A DNA stretch of 64,000 nucleotides. Source: Inquilinus sp052078665. Lineage in GTDB: Bacteria > Pseudomonadota > Alphaproteobacteria > DSM-16000 > Inquilinaceae. The stretch is taken from positions 1-64,000 of the forward strand of contig NZ_JBQJIK010000002.1 of NCBI RefSeq assembly GCF_052078665.1, given 5' to 3'. Of this stretch, positions 1 to 8,561 are shown one piece after another (position 1 is the first letter of the stretch; each line of letters begins with the position of its first letter). The translations under genes and the position numbers were made by a program. The notes beneath the pieces were generated by a model. It was not told the DNA's origin. It searched no databases and saw only the letters and a list, made by a program, of their open reading frames with translations.

Positions 1-56
1 ACCGAGGGCAGGTCGCGCAGCCGCGAGGGCTGGGGGCGGGCGGCGTCGCCGGCCAT
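1..56 (-). CDS. selA: L-seryl-tRNA(Sec) selenium transferase, N-terminal fragment
   Basis: Only the first 18 codons are in the window; the rest lies beyond position 1. The visible N-terminus ends in LRDLPSV, which resembles the short LxxLPSVD segment at the start of SelA proteins. The ATG lies one base after the fdhE stop, so it is the last visible gene of the formate dehydrogenase operon. SelA is a PLP enzyme that converts seryl-tRNA(Sec) to selenocysteinyl-tRNA(Sec) using selenophosphate. That fits the UGA-containing fdoG upstream and the nearby selD. The call rests mostly on context, because so little sequence is visible. Confidence 0.6.
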   Translation of the reverse strand, partial: MAGDAARPQPSRLRDLPS

Positions 57-57
57 G

Positions 58-972
58 TCAGTAGCCCAGCAGGAACGGGTTGAAGCCGCCGCGCTCGTAC
101 TCGCCCTGCTGCATCAGCAGGTCGAGGCCGAGGCTGGCGGCGTCGTCCGCCACCGGCTCGAGATCCGCCTGCTTCACCTGGTACAGCACCTTCACATAGC
201 GGTGGCAGCTGTCGCAGGTCTCGGCCTTCACCGTGCCGGCGCCGCCTTCGACCTCCTGGTAGCCGATGCCCTTGGTGCTGCCGCACAGCACGCATTTGAT
301 GCGGACCTGGTGCCAGTAGGTGCCGCACAGGCTGCAGGCGCAGAACCGGGTGCTGTGCATGCCGCGCCAGCCGACCACCATGGTGCTGACCGGCGGCCCG
401 CCGCAGCAGGGGCAGGCGCCGTCGCCGACCGGCCCCAGCGCCGCGGCGTCGAGCCGCGCCGCCAGCCGGACGAAATGGACCTGCAGAATCGCCGCGACAT
501 AGACGTGCTCGGCCAGGGCGTCGGCCGGGATGGTGCCGGCCAGCACGGCCCGCACCATGCCCTCGCCCTGTGCCCGGCCGGCCGCGCACACCCGCTCCAG
601 CGCCTCGGCCGCCGCCGGGGGCATCGCGATCTCCGCCGCGGCGCCGGTGAAGCGGTCGAAGGTCGCCGCGAAGGCGGCGTCGGGCGTGAAGCCGGTCCGG
701 TCGAGCGGTGGCATGCCATGGGTGCGGGCGCGCGCCAGCGCCGCCTCGTCGGGCATCGCCGGCTCGGGCAGGTCGTCCTGGATCCGGTACTGCAGCTCGG
801 CGAGGTCGGACAGGAAGCGCAGATAGGGGCCGATCTCGCTGCGCTCGGCCAGGGCCCGCAGGCGCAGGGCGCGGTCGATGAAGATCTGGTGCGGGTCCGG
901 CAGGCGGGCAAAGGGCGGGGCCGCGACGTCGCCGATCACGGTCGGGTCGGGCCGGTCCGTATCCTCGGTCAT
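58..972 (-). CDS. fdhE: Formate dehydrogenase accessory protein FdhE
   Basis: 304 residues, the usual FdhE length. The C-terminal half carries rubredoxin-like CxxC pairs: CPCCGG, CSLCGTYWHQVRIKCVLCG and CDSCH. These bind iron in the E. coli protein, which is needed for assembly of respiratory formate dehydrogenase in the cytoplasm. The start ATG follows a GAGAGGA ribosome binding site. The gene lies 55 bp after fdoI and one base before selA, so it is co-transcribed with the enzyme it matures. The end, FNPFLLGY, is typical of the family. No anomalies were seen. Confidence 0.93.
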   Translation of the reverse strand: MTEDTDRPDPTVIGDVAAPPFARLPDPHQIFIDRALRLRALAERSEIGPYLRFLSDLAELQYRIQDDLPEPAMPDEAALARARTHGMPPLDRTGFTPDAAFAATFDRFTGAAAEIAMPPAAAEALERVCAAGRAQGEGMVRAVLAGTIPADALAEHVYVAAILQVHFVRLAARLDAAALGPVGDGACPCCGGPPVSTMVVGWRGMHSTRFCACSLCGTYWHQVRIKCVLCGSTKGIGYQEVEGGAGTVKAETCDSCHRYVKVLYQVKQADLEPVADDAASLGLDLLMQQGEYERGGFNPFLLGY

Positions 973-1027
973 CTGATCCTCTCACGAACCCGACGGGCCA
1001 CGTGACGCGGACTCGTCTCTGCCTGGC

Positions 1028-1732
1028 CTAAGGGGCCGTTGTCTTGTCGGTGCCGGGTCGCCGCGCCACCAGCTCGCGCAGCCATTTGCGGTGGTGGCGC
1101 CAGGCCCAGCCGCCGGTCACCCGGCCCTTGGTCATGGCGCCGATGGTGCCACGGACCCAGATCGCCGCATAGACATGGACGATCCAGACGCAGATGGCGA
1201 TCACCGCCACTGCCGCATGCACCAGGATCGCGATCCGCTTCTGCTCGATCGTGGTGAACGGGAAGAAGTACTGGTCCCAGACGACGATGCCGCTGCCGAT
1301 CAACAGGATGATCAGGATCGACATGCCCCAGAACACGAATTTCTGCCCGGCATTGTACTTGCCCAGCTCGGGCAGGTTCTCCTCGCGCCCGGCCAGCACG
1401 TCGCGCGCCCGGCGCAGCCAGGTGTTGTCCTCGCTCTTCCACAGATTGGCTTTCCAGAACCGGATGAACAGGCCGGCGAAGGAGAAGAACAGGACCACGC
1501 CGATCCAGGGGTGCAGCGTCCGCGTCATCTGCCCGCCGCCGAACAGCGCGGTCAGGAAGAACAGCTTCGGATGGAACAGCGCCAGGCCGGACAGGGCCAG
1601 CAGCACCAGGCTGACCGCGGTGATCCAATGGTTGATCCGGGCGCCGACCGAGTAGCGGTCGACCGTCACCGGCTTGCCGGGATGGACGTCGTCGCCCGGC
1701 TGGATGTCGTCCGGAACGCGGCTGGTGGTCAT
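1028..1732 (-). CDS. fdoI: Formate dehydrogenase cytochrome b556 (gamma) subunit
   Basis: 234-residue integral membrane protein. The hydrophobic helices include one starting HWITAVSLVLLALSGL, whose leading His is a likely heme b ligand, followed by further segments near residues 80, 140 and 175. It anchors the formate dehydrogenase complex and passes electrons from the FeS subunit to quinone. The ATG overlaps the fdoH stop by 4 bp (ATGA), so translation is probably coupled. The C-terminus is basic, as in FdnI/FdoI. FdoI and FdnI cannot be told apart from this sequence alone, so the symbol is by family. Confidence 0.92.
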   Translation of the reverse strand: MTTSRVPDDIQPGDDVHPGKPVTVDRYSVGARINHWITAVSLVLLALSGLALFHPKLFFLTALFGGGQMTRTLHPWIGVVLFFSFAGLFIRFWKANLWKSEDNTWLRRARDVLAGREENLPELGKYNAGQKFVFWGMSILIILLIGSGIVVWDQYFFPFTTIEQKRIAILVHAAVAVIAICVWIVHVYAAIWVRGTIGAMTKGRVTGGWAWRHHRKWLRELVARRPGTDKTTAP

Positions 1733-2670
1733 GTCCGGTCTCTCCCCGCCAGCTCCTCGGCGTGCTCCTCATCCTCCGGCGACACCCGGTTGGCGCCGGC
1801 GAACAGGTGGTGCAGCACGCCGGCCACCGCGGCCAGGCCGATGGCGCCGAGGCCGACGACCTTGGTCACGCCCTTCCAGGCCTCGACGATCGGGCTGATG
1901 GTCGGGTTGTTCGGCAGGTTGGCATAGATCTCCGGCTTGTCGGCGTGGTGCAGCACATACATCACATGGGTGCCGCCGACGCCGGGCGGATCGTAGAGCC
2001 CGGCATGTTCGAAGCCGCGGGACTTCAGGTCCTTGATCCGGAAATCGGCCCATTCCTTCATCTCGTCCTTGGTGCCGAACACGATGGCCTGGGTCGGGCA
2101 CGCCTTCTGGCAGGCCGGGCCCTGGCCGACCGCGACCCGGTCGGAGCACAGGGTGCATTTGTAGGCCTTGTGGTCGGTCTTCGAGATGCGCGGGATGTCG
2201 AAGGGGCAGCCTTTGACGCAATAGCCGCAGCCGATGCAGTTCTCGTGCACGAAATCGACGATGCCGTTCGAGTACTGCACGATGGCGCCCGGCGCCGGGC
2301 AGGCCTTCAGGCAGCCCGGGTCCTCGCAATGCATGCAGCCGTCCTTGCGGATCAGCCATTCCAGGTTCTGGGTCTCCGGGTTCTCCCATTCGGTGAAGCG
2401 CATCAGCGTGAACATGTCCGGCGTCAGGTCGTGCGGATTGTCGTAGACGCCGAAATTCTCGCCGACCGGCTCATGCGTGTCGTTCCACTCGATGCAGGCG
2501 GACTGGCACGCCTTGCAGCCGATGCATTTCGACACGTCGATCAGCTTGGCCACCTCGACCTGCCGCACGGCGGCCGGGGTGATCGTGGAGGCCGATCGGC
2601 GGATCAGATCCTGATCGCCGAATTTCGGGGCGGTCGGGGCGACGGTGGGGTTGGGGATCGGGGCGAACAT
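1729..2670 (-). CDS. fdoH: Formate dehydrogenase iron-sulfur (beta) subunit
   Basis: 313 residues with four ferredoxin-type cysteine clusters, starting CIGCKACQSAC near residue 49 and including CMHCEDPGCLKACP, CIGCGYCVKGCP and CTLCSDR with a later CQKACP. A single hydrophobic helix near residues 270-290 (VVGLGAIGLAAVAGVLHH) matches the membrane anchor of FdnH/FdoH. It relays electrons from the catalytic subunit to the cytochrome b subunit across the membrane. It starts 13 bp after fdoG and overlaps fdoI by 4 bp, so it lies in the middle of the operon. Confidence 0.95.
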   Translation of the reverse strand: MFAPIPNPTVAPTAPKFGDQDLIRRSASTITPAAVRQVEVAKLIDVSKCIGCKACQSACIEWNDTHEPVGENFGVYDNPHDLTPDMFTLMRFTEWENPETQNLEWLIRKDGCMHCEDPGCLKACPAPGAIVQYSNGIVDFVHENCIGCGYCVKGCPFDIPRISKTDHKAYKCTLCSDRVAVGQGPACQKACPTQAIVFGTKDEMKEWADFRIKDLKSRGFEHAGLYDPPGVGGTHVMYVLHHADKPEIYANLPNNPTISPIVEAWKGVTKVVGLGAIGLAAVAGVLHHLFAGANRVSPEDEEHAEELAGRDRT

Positions 2671-2683
2671 GGTCTCTTCTCCC

Positions 2684-5600
2684 TCACGCCACCGGCGGCC
2701 CGGACGAGGCCTCGATATTGACGCAGAAGGCCTTGAACTCCGGCGTCTCGATGTTGGCGTCGCCGACGAACGGCGTCAGGACGTTCGCCCCGAAGCCCTT
2801 CTTCGCGGCGCCGATGAAGCCCCAATGGATCGGGATGCCGACGATGTGGACGGTCTTGCCGTCACAGATCAGCGGCCGGATCCGCTTGGTTACCACCGCC
2901 TTGGCGAAGACCGAGCCGCGCTTCGACCAGACCCGCACCCAGCCGCCCTTGGCGATGCCCTTCTCCTTCGCCAGCTCCTCCGAGATCTCGACGAAGAATT
3001 CCGGCTGCAGGACCGCGTTCACGTGGTTGTTCTTGGTCCAGTAGTGGAAATGCTCCGTCAGGCGGTAGGAGGTCGCGGCGTAGGGGAAGTCGGGCGATCC
3101 GATGTCCGCGAACTGGGCGAAATCATCCGCGAACACCCGGGACGCCGGGTTGCCCCGCACCTTCGGCGCGATGACGTTGGCGACCGGGCTCTCGAACGGC
3201 TCGTAATGCACCGGGAACGGGCCTTCGCGCATCATGCCGCGGGCGAACAGCCGCGAGACGCCTTCCGCGTTCATGATGAACGGCCCGACATCCTCCGGCT
3301 TCGCCGTCGGCGAGATGTCGGGGACGTCGTAGCCGGCCCATTTGCTGCCGTTCCACTCGATCAGCTTGCGCGACGGATCCCACGGCTTGCCCGAGACGTC
3401 GCAGGAGGCGCGGTTGTACAGGATCCGCCGGTTCGCCGGCCAGGCGAACGCCCAGTTCGGGAAGGTGCCGGTGTCGTCCGGGTCGGAATTGTCCTGCCGC
3501 GCCATCATGTTGCCGGCCTCGGTAAAGCAGCCGGCATAGATCCAGCAGCCGCTGGCGGTCGACCCGTCGTCGCGCAGCACGCCGAAGCCCGGCACCTGCT
3601 TGCCGGCGTCGAGGATCTTCTTGCTCGGGTCCGTCGGATCGAACAGGTCCGTGAGAGCGGACCCGTTCATCTCCTTGGCCAGCTCCTCGGCCGTCGGCTC
3701 GTTCGGGTCGGCGTAGGCCCAGTTCAGGTTCAGGATCGGGTCGGGGAAGGCCCCGCCCTCCGTCCTGTACAGCTCCTTCAGGCGCAGATGGATCTGCGAC
3801 ATGATCCAGACATCGGTCTTCGACTCGCCGGGGGGCGTGCCGCCGGGCCAGTGCCATTGCAGCCAGCGCCCGGAATTGACCAGCGACCCCTCGTCCTCGG
3901 CGAAGGAGGTGGTGGGCAGCTGGATCACCTCGGTCTGGATCGAGGCGGTGTCGGCATCGTTGTAGACGCCGTGGTTCTCCCAGAACCGCGCCGTCTCGGT
4001 CTCCAGCGGGTCCATCACCACCAGGAGCTTCAGCTTGGCCAGCGCGTCGGCCAGCTTGGCCTTGTTCGGGAAGGCCTGAAGCGGGTTGAACCCCTGGCAG
4101 AAATACAGGTTCACCTTGCCCTGCTTCATCAGCTCGAAGGCCCGCAGGATGTCGTAGTTGGCCACGTCGAGCTTCGGCAGCCAGTCATAGGCGAAGTCGT
4201 TCTCCGGCGTCGCCGCCGCGCCGAACATCGCCTTCTGGAAGCTGACGAAGAACTTCTTGTAGTTCTGCCAGAAGCTGGTCTGGTTCGGCCGCAGCGGCTT
4301 GAAGCCGCGGGTCGACATATAGGTGGCGAAGTCCTTTTCCGTGTCGCGCGGCAGGGTCATGTATCCCGGCAGCGCGTTGGACAGCAGCCCGATATCGGTC
4401 AGCCCCTGGATGTTGGAATGGCCGCGCAGCGCGTTCATGCCGCCGCCGCGGATGCCGATGTTGCCCAGGATCAGCTGCAGCATCGCCATGGTGCGGATGT
4501 TCTGGGCGCCCTTGGAATGCTGCGTCCAGCCCAGCGCGTACATCGAGGTCATCGCCTTGGTCGGCGACGAGGCCTCGCCGACCATCTCGGCCACCTTCAG
4601 GAACTTGTCCTTCGGGGTGCCGGTGATGCGCTCGACCATCTCCGGCGTGTAGATGGCGACGTGCTGCTTCAGCAGGTTCCAGACGCAGCGCGGATGCTGC
4701 AGCGTGTCGTCGACCACGGCAAAGCCGTCCGTGCCGATCTCGTAGTCCCAGGTCGACCGGTCGTAGTCGCGCTTCTGCTCGTCATAGCCGGTGAACAGGC
4801 CGTCGCTGTAGGTGAAGCCCTCCTTCACCAGGAAGGTGGCGTTGGTGAAGGCCTTCACATACTCCCACTGCACCTTGTCGTTCTGGATGCACTGGTTGAT
4901 CAGCCCCAGCAGGAAGGCGATGTCCGTGCCCTGCCGGATCGGCGCGTAGAAATCCGCCACCGATGCCGAGCGGGTGAAGCGCGGGTCGACGACGATCAGC
5001 TTGGCGCCGCGGTTGGCCTTGGCCTCCGTGACCCATTTGAAGCCGCAGGGATGGGCTTCGGCGGCATTGCCGCCCATGATGACGACGAGATCGGTGTTCT
5101 TGATGTCGGTCCAGGAGTTCGTCATGGCTCCACGGCCGAATGTCGGGGCGAGACTCGCCACCGTCGGGCCGTGTCAGACGCGCGCCTGATTGTCGAATGC
5201 CAGAATACCGGTGCTGCGCACCACCTTGTAGGTGGCGAAGGCGGTTTCGTTGGTGGTCGCCGAGGCCGCGAGGAACCCCGTGGTCAGCCATCGGTTGACC
5301 GTCGTGCCGTCCTTGTTCTTGGCGATGAAGTTCGCGTCGCGGTCGTCCTTCATGGCCCGGGCGATCTTGTCCAGCGCCTCGCCCCAGGAGACCTGCTCGA
5401 ACTTGTCGCTGCCAGCGCGCCGCAGCATCGGGTGCTGCAGCCGGGTGGCGGACCGGACCGTGTCCAGCAGCGCCGCGCCCTTCGGGCACAGCGTGCCGCG
5501 GTTGGTCGGATGGTCCGAGTCGCCCTCGATATGGGTGATCTCGGCCGTCTCGCCCTTCCGCAGGTCGCCCTTGGAGTAGAGGATGATGCCGCAGGCCACC

Positions 5601-5773
5601 GAGCAATAGGTGCAGGTGTTGCGGGTCTCGGTGGTGTTGGCGAGCTTGAAGGGCCTGATCGCCGCGGCGTAGGCCGCTTCGATGTCGCCGAAGCCGAAGG
5701 CCCCGAGCGTCGTGCCCGCCACACCCGCGCCGGCCCCTTTCAGGAAGCCGCGGCGCGAGAGCTTCATGTCCAT
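2684..5773 (-). CDS. fdoG: Selenocysteine formate dehydrogenase major (alpha) subunit
   Basis: Catalytic molybdopterin subunit that oxidises formate to CO2. The frame is interrupted only by UGA at 5174-5176. Reading it as selenocysteine gives 1029 residues with Sec at position 200 in the context NQARV-U-HGPTVASLAPTFGRG, as in E. coli FdnG. The N-terminus has a Tat signal (SRRGFLKG), so the enzyme is exported folded to the periplasm. A 4Fe-4S site is visible at C54, C57, C61 and C96. The ATG at 5773 sits 6 nt after GGAGG. It is first in the operon fdoG-H-I-fdhE-selA. Length and flanking residues are intact on both sides of the UGA, so this is not a pseudogene or frameshift. Confidence 0.96.
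5147..5176 (-). promoter_or_regulatory. UGA codon and bacterial SECIS hairpin in fdoG
   Basis: Starting from the UGA at 5176-5174, the transcript carries a perfect 5-bp stem GGCGA/UCGCC with a GUC loop (5159-5147), 14 nt after the UGA. As I recall it, the E. coli fdnG element has the same layout, with stem AGCAA/UUGCU and the same GUC loop. SelB recognises a GU in the apical loop at this distance. The hairpin therefore supports selenocysteine insertion instead of termination. Confidence 0.85.
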
Positions 5774-5823
5774 CCTGGACCTCCCGGAAGCCGTTCCGCA
5801 AAAGACATACCAAATTAGGAAAA

Positions 5824-5853
5824 ATGCTACGCTTGGAAGGGTTCCAATGTCAA
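5824..5853 (-). promoter_or_regulatory. Candidate fdo operon promoter with embedded palindrome
   Basis: Reading leftward, TTGACA (5853-5848) and TAGCAT (5829-5824) are separated by 18 bp, about 50 bp upstream of the fdoG ATG. The spacer contains the perfect inverted repeat TTGGAA-CCC-TTCCAA (5833-5847). The -35 box is perfect and the -10 box matches 4 of 6. The palindrome is placed to be bound by a regulator between the two boxes. No FNR or sigma-54 box was seen here. Confidence 0.45.
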
Positions 5854-5966
5854 ACGACCGGTGGCTCGCCGGGCCGATGGATAGAACAAATTTTTCAACG
5901 ACTTAATAATGACTCGCAAGGGGCGGCTGCGACCCTTTGTCGGGCATGCGGCCGCGCAGTCCCGGA

Positions 5967-5996
5967 TTGACCCTGCGCCGGCCTTCGCCGTTTAAT
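5967..5996 (+). promoter_or_regulatory. Candidate promoter for the transglutaminase-selD unit
   Basis: TTGACC (5967-5972) and TTTAAT (5991-5996) are separated by 18 bp, each matching 5 of 6 consensus bases. It would give a leader of about 180 nt before the ATG at 6185. The rest of the 5774-6184 gap holds the divergent fdo promoter and nothing else I recognise. Confidence 0.35.
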
Positions 5997-6184
5997 CCGT
6001 CCGTGGCATTCACCAGCGCTCCCGCGTGCCGGGGCCGCACGATGTCGACAGGCAAGGCCGGTTCGGTCGCCCTCGAGGGTGGCGCGACATCGACACGCCA
6101 TTCGTACCCCCTTCCGCCAATTCCGAGTCCAGCGGCCGGCCATGCCGGACTGCCCGCCCATGCATGCCGACAGGGAGCCGAACC

Positions 6185-7306
6185 ATGACCAGCCGTCGTG
6201 ATGTCCTCCGGGCGGGCGTCGCCCTCTCCGCCGCATTGGCCGTCCCCGCCCTGGCCGGGCGGGCCATGGCGGCCGATGTCGTCTTCGCCCCGGCGCCGGG
6301 CGACTGGCGGCAATTCACGCTGACGACCAGGGTCGCCATTCCGCGCCCCACCGGCAGCGTCGGCCGCATCCAGGCCTGGGTGCCGCTGCCGTCGATCGAG
6401 GAGGCGGCCTGGATCCGGCCCGGCGACGCCCGGTGGGCCACCAATGCGGCGTCCGCCACGATCGAGCGCGATGCGGCCTATGGCGCCGCCATGCTGCATC
6501 TGGTCTGGGCCGAAGACGAGGCGTCGCCCAGGGCGGAGGTGATCAGCTCCGCCACGCTGCGCGACCGTGCGGTGGATCTGGCGGCGCCGGGACCGGCGCA
6601 GCCACTGACCGATGCGGAGCGGCAGCTGTATCTCCAGCCCACGGCGCTGATCCCGACGGATGGCATCGTGCGCGAGACGGCGGACCGGATCACCGCCGGC
6701 GCCGATGGCGATCTCGCCAAGGCCCGTGCGATCTATGAATGGGTGGTGCTGAACACCTTCCGCGACGCCGCCGTCCGCGGCTGCGGCATCGGCGATATCG
6801 CCTCGATGCTGCACACCGGCTATCTCGGCGGCAAATGCGCCGATCTCAATGCTCTCTATGTCGGCTTGGCGAGAGCCTCCGGCCTCCCGGCGCGCGACGT
6901 TTACGGGCTGCGGGTCGCGCCGTCGCGCTTCGGCTACAAGAGCCTCGGTGCCAACAGCCCCACCGTGACCAAGGCGCAGCATTGCCGGGCCGAGGTCCAT
7001 CTGGCGGATTTCGGCTGGGTCCCGGTCGATCCCGCCGATGTGCGCAAGGTGGCGTTGGAGGAGCCGCCGGGCGGACTCGCCCTCGACGACCCGAAGGTCG
7101 CGGCAGCCCGAGGCGGCCTGTTCGGCGCCTGGGAGGGCAACTGGATCGCCTACAACGACGCGCATGATGTCGCGCTGCCCGGCAGCGCCGGCCCCGCGAT
7201 CGGCTTCCTGATGTATCCTCAGGCCGAGGTCGCCGGCGTCCGGCTCGACTGCCTCGACGCCGACACCTTCGCCTACAGTATGGAAGCGGCCGAGATCTCG
7301 GCCTGA
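6185..7306 (+). CDS. Tat-exported transglutaminase-like domain protein
   Basis: 373 residues. The N-terminus has a twin-arginine signal (SRRDVLRAG, then a hydrophobic stretch ending AGRAMA), so the protein is exported folded. A transglutaminase-like core follows, with Cys218 in GGKCADLNALYVGLAR, His272 in CRAEVHLADFGW and Asp282 in VPVDP. These form the Cys-His-Asp triad of the bacterial protease or transglutaminase superfamily. The start at 6185 was chosen over an in-frame ATG at 6026 because it has a Shine-Dalgarno (AGGGAGCC) and begins exactly at the Tat signal. It lies 20 bp before selD and diverges from the formate dehydrogenase operon. The substrate is unknown; a role in envelope or enzyme maturation is only a guess. 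Confidence 0.85.
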   Translation: MTSRRDVLRAGVALSAALAVPALAGRAMAADVVFAPAPGDWRQFTLTTRVAIPRPTGSVGRIQAWVPLPSIEEAAWIRPGDARWATNAASATIERDAAYGAAMLHLVWAEDEASPRAEVISSATLRDRAVDLAAPGPAQPLTDAERQLYLQPTALIPTDGIVRETADRITAGADGDLAKARAIYEWVVLNTFRDAAVRGCGIGDIASMLHTGYLGGKCADLNALYVGLARASGLPARDVYGLRVAPSRFGYKSLGANSPTVTKAQHCRAEVHLADFGWVPVDPADVRKVALEEPPGGLALDDPKVAAARGGLFGAWEGNWIAYNDAHDVALPGSAGPAIGFLMYPQAEVAGVRLDCLDADTFAYSMEAAEISA

Positions 7307-7326
7307 TCGATCGAAAGGAAGGCGCC

Positions 7327-8391
7327 ATGGTCCTGGCAACCCGCGACAGCGATCCCGTCCGGCTGACCAGCCTGGCGCATGGCGGCGGCTGCGGCTGCAA
7401 GCTGGCGCCCGCCGTGCTGCAGGAGCTGCTGGCCGGCCAGCCGGCCACGGCGCCGTTCCGCCAGCTTCTGGTCGGCACCGAGACCGGCGACGACGCCGCG
7501 GTGTGGCAGCTCGACGACGATCGCTGCGTCATCGCCACCACCGACTTCTTCATGCCGGTGGTCGACGACCCGCGCGATTTCGGGCGGATCGCGGCCACCA
7601 ACGCGATCTCCGACGTCTACGCCATGGGCGGCCAGCCGATCTTCGCGCTCGCCATCCTCGGCATGCCGCTCGGCAAGCTGCCGGCGGAGACGGTGCGCGA
7701 GATCCTGGCCGGCGGCGCCTCGATCTGCGCCGAGGCCGGGATCCCGGTCGCCGGCGGGCATTCGATCGACGCGCCGGAGCCGATCTACGGCCTCGCCGTG
7801 ATCGGCACCTGCCGGCCGTCGGAGCTGCGCCGCAACTCGGGCGCCCGGCCCGGCGACGCGCTGATCCTGACCAAGGCGCTCGGCGTCGGCATCTATTCCG
7901 CCGCCTTCAAGAAGGAGGCGCTGTCGGCCAAGGGCTATGCCGAGCTGATCGCCAGCACGACACAGCTCAACCGCATCGGCGCCGAGCTCGGGCGGGAGGA
8001 GGCGGTGCACGCCGTCACCGACGTCACCGGCTTCGGCCTGCTCGGCCATGCGCTGGAGATGGCGCGCGGCGCCGGCGTCACCCTGGCGATCCGGGACGGC
8101 GCGCCGGCGCTGTTCGCCCAGGCCGAGGCGCTGGCGCGGGACGGCTTCGTCACCGGCGCCTCGCACCGCAACTGGGCCAGCTACGGGGCCGAGGTGACGC
8201 TGCCGCCCGGCCAGCCGGAGTGGCGCCGCCACCTGCTGACCGATCCGCAGACCTCCGGCGGGCTGCTGGTCGCCTGCGCGCCGGACCGGGCCGACGCCCT
8301 GCTGGCCCGCATCACCGCCGCCGGCCACCCCGCCGCCCGCCGCATCGGCACGGTCGAGGCCGGCCCGGCCGGCGTGCGCATCGAGGCGTGA
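7327..8391 (+). CDS. selD: Selenide, water dikinase (selenophosphate synthase)
   Basis: 354 residues, usual SelD length. It makes selenophosphate from selenide and ATP, the selenium donor for Sec-tRNA formation by SelA. The N-terminal HGGGCGCK motif gives Cys22 and Lys25, equivalent to E. coli Cys17 and Lys20; the active site uses cysteine, not selenocysteine. The ATP-binding aspartates follow in GDDAAVW and in VIATTDFF. The C-terminal half has the DVTGFGLLGH and DPQTSGG motifs of the AIR-synthase fold. The start follows AAAGGAAGG. It is probably co-transcribed with the transglutaminase-like gene 20 bp upstream. Confidence 0.96.
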   Translation: MVLATRDSDPVRLTSLAHGGGCGCKLAPAVLQELLAGQPATAPFRQLLVGTETGDDAAVWQLDDDRCVIATTDFFMPVVDDPRDFGRIAATNAISDVYAMGGQPIFALAILGMPLGKLPAETVREILAGGASICAEAGIPVAGGHSIDAPEPIYGLAVIGTCRPSELRRNSGARPGDALILTKALGVGIYSAAFKKEALSAKGYAELIASTTQLNRIGAELGREEAVHAVTDVTGFGLLGHALEMARGAGVTLAIRDGAPALFAQAEALARDGFVTGASHRNWASYGAEVTLPPGQPEWRRHLLTDPQTSGGLLVACAPDRADALLARITAAGHPAARRIGTVEAGPAGVRIEA

Positions 8392-8442
8392 AACCTGGAT
8401 CGGCATCGCGAAACCTTATGCCGAAGCGGAATAGACCAAGGA

Positions 8443-8494
8443 AAATTATGAATTGGCCGGTCCCCTCTGCCGGACGACATCATGACCATAATTT
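8443..8494. promoter_or_regulatory. Inverted repeat upstream of the S9 peptidase operon
   Basis: AAATTATG (8443-8450) and CATAATTT (8487-8494) are perfect 8-bp inverted arms 36 bp apart. The segment is AT-rich compared with its surroundings and lies 70-120 bp before the first gene of the operon. It could be a two-site operator or part of the promoter. Just before the gene, a second GC-rich hairpin (GCCGGCC/GGCCGGC, 8522-8540) has no T-tract. Nothing else is apparent in 8392-8561. Confidence 0.25.
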
Positions 8495-8561
8495 GGGCGT
8501 GCCCATTTGATGGGCGCAGGGCCGGCCGCCAAGGCCGGCGGCTCGGGCAGGGGGCAGTCAA

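Noticed and set aside
5161..5176. Apparent frameshift or split of fdoG into two genes
   Set aside because: Both parts are in the same frame and the UGA is the selenocysteine codon with a SECIS hairpin.
2645..5818. A very long open frame antisense to the formate dehydrogenase genes
   Set aside because: It has no family motifs and is explained by the high GC content mirroring fdoG codons; fdoG is certain.
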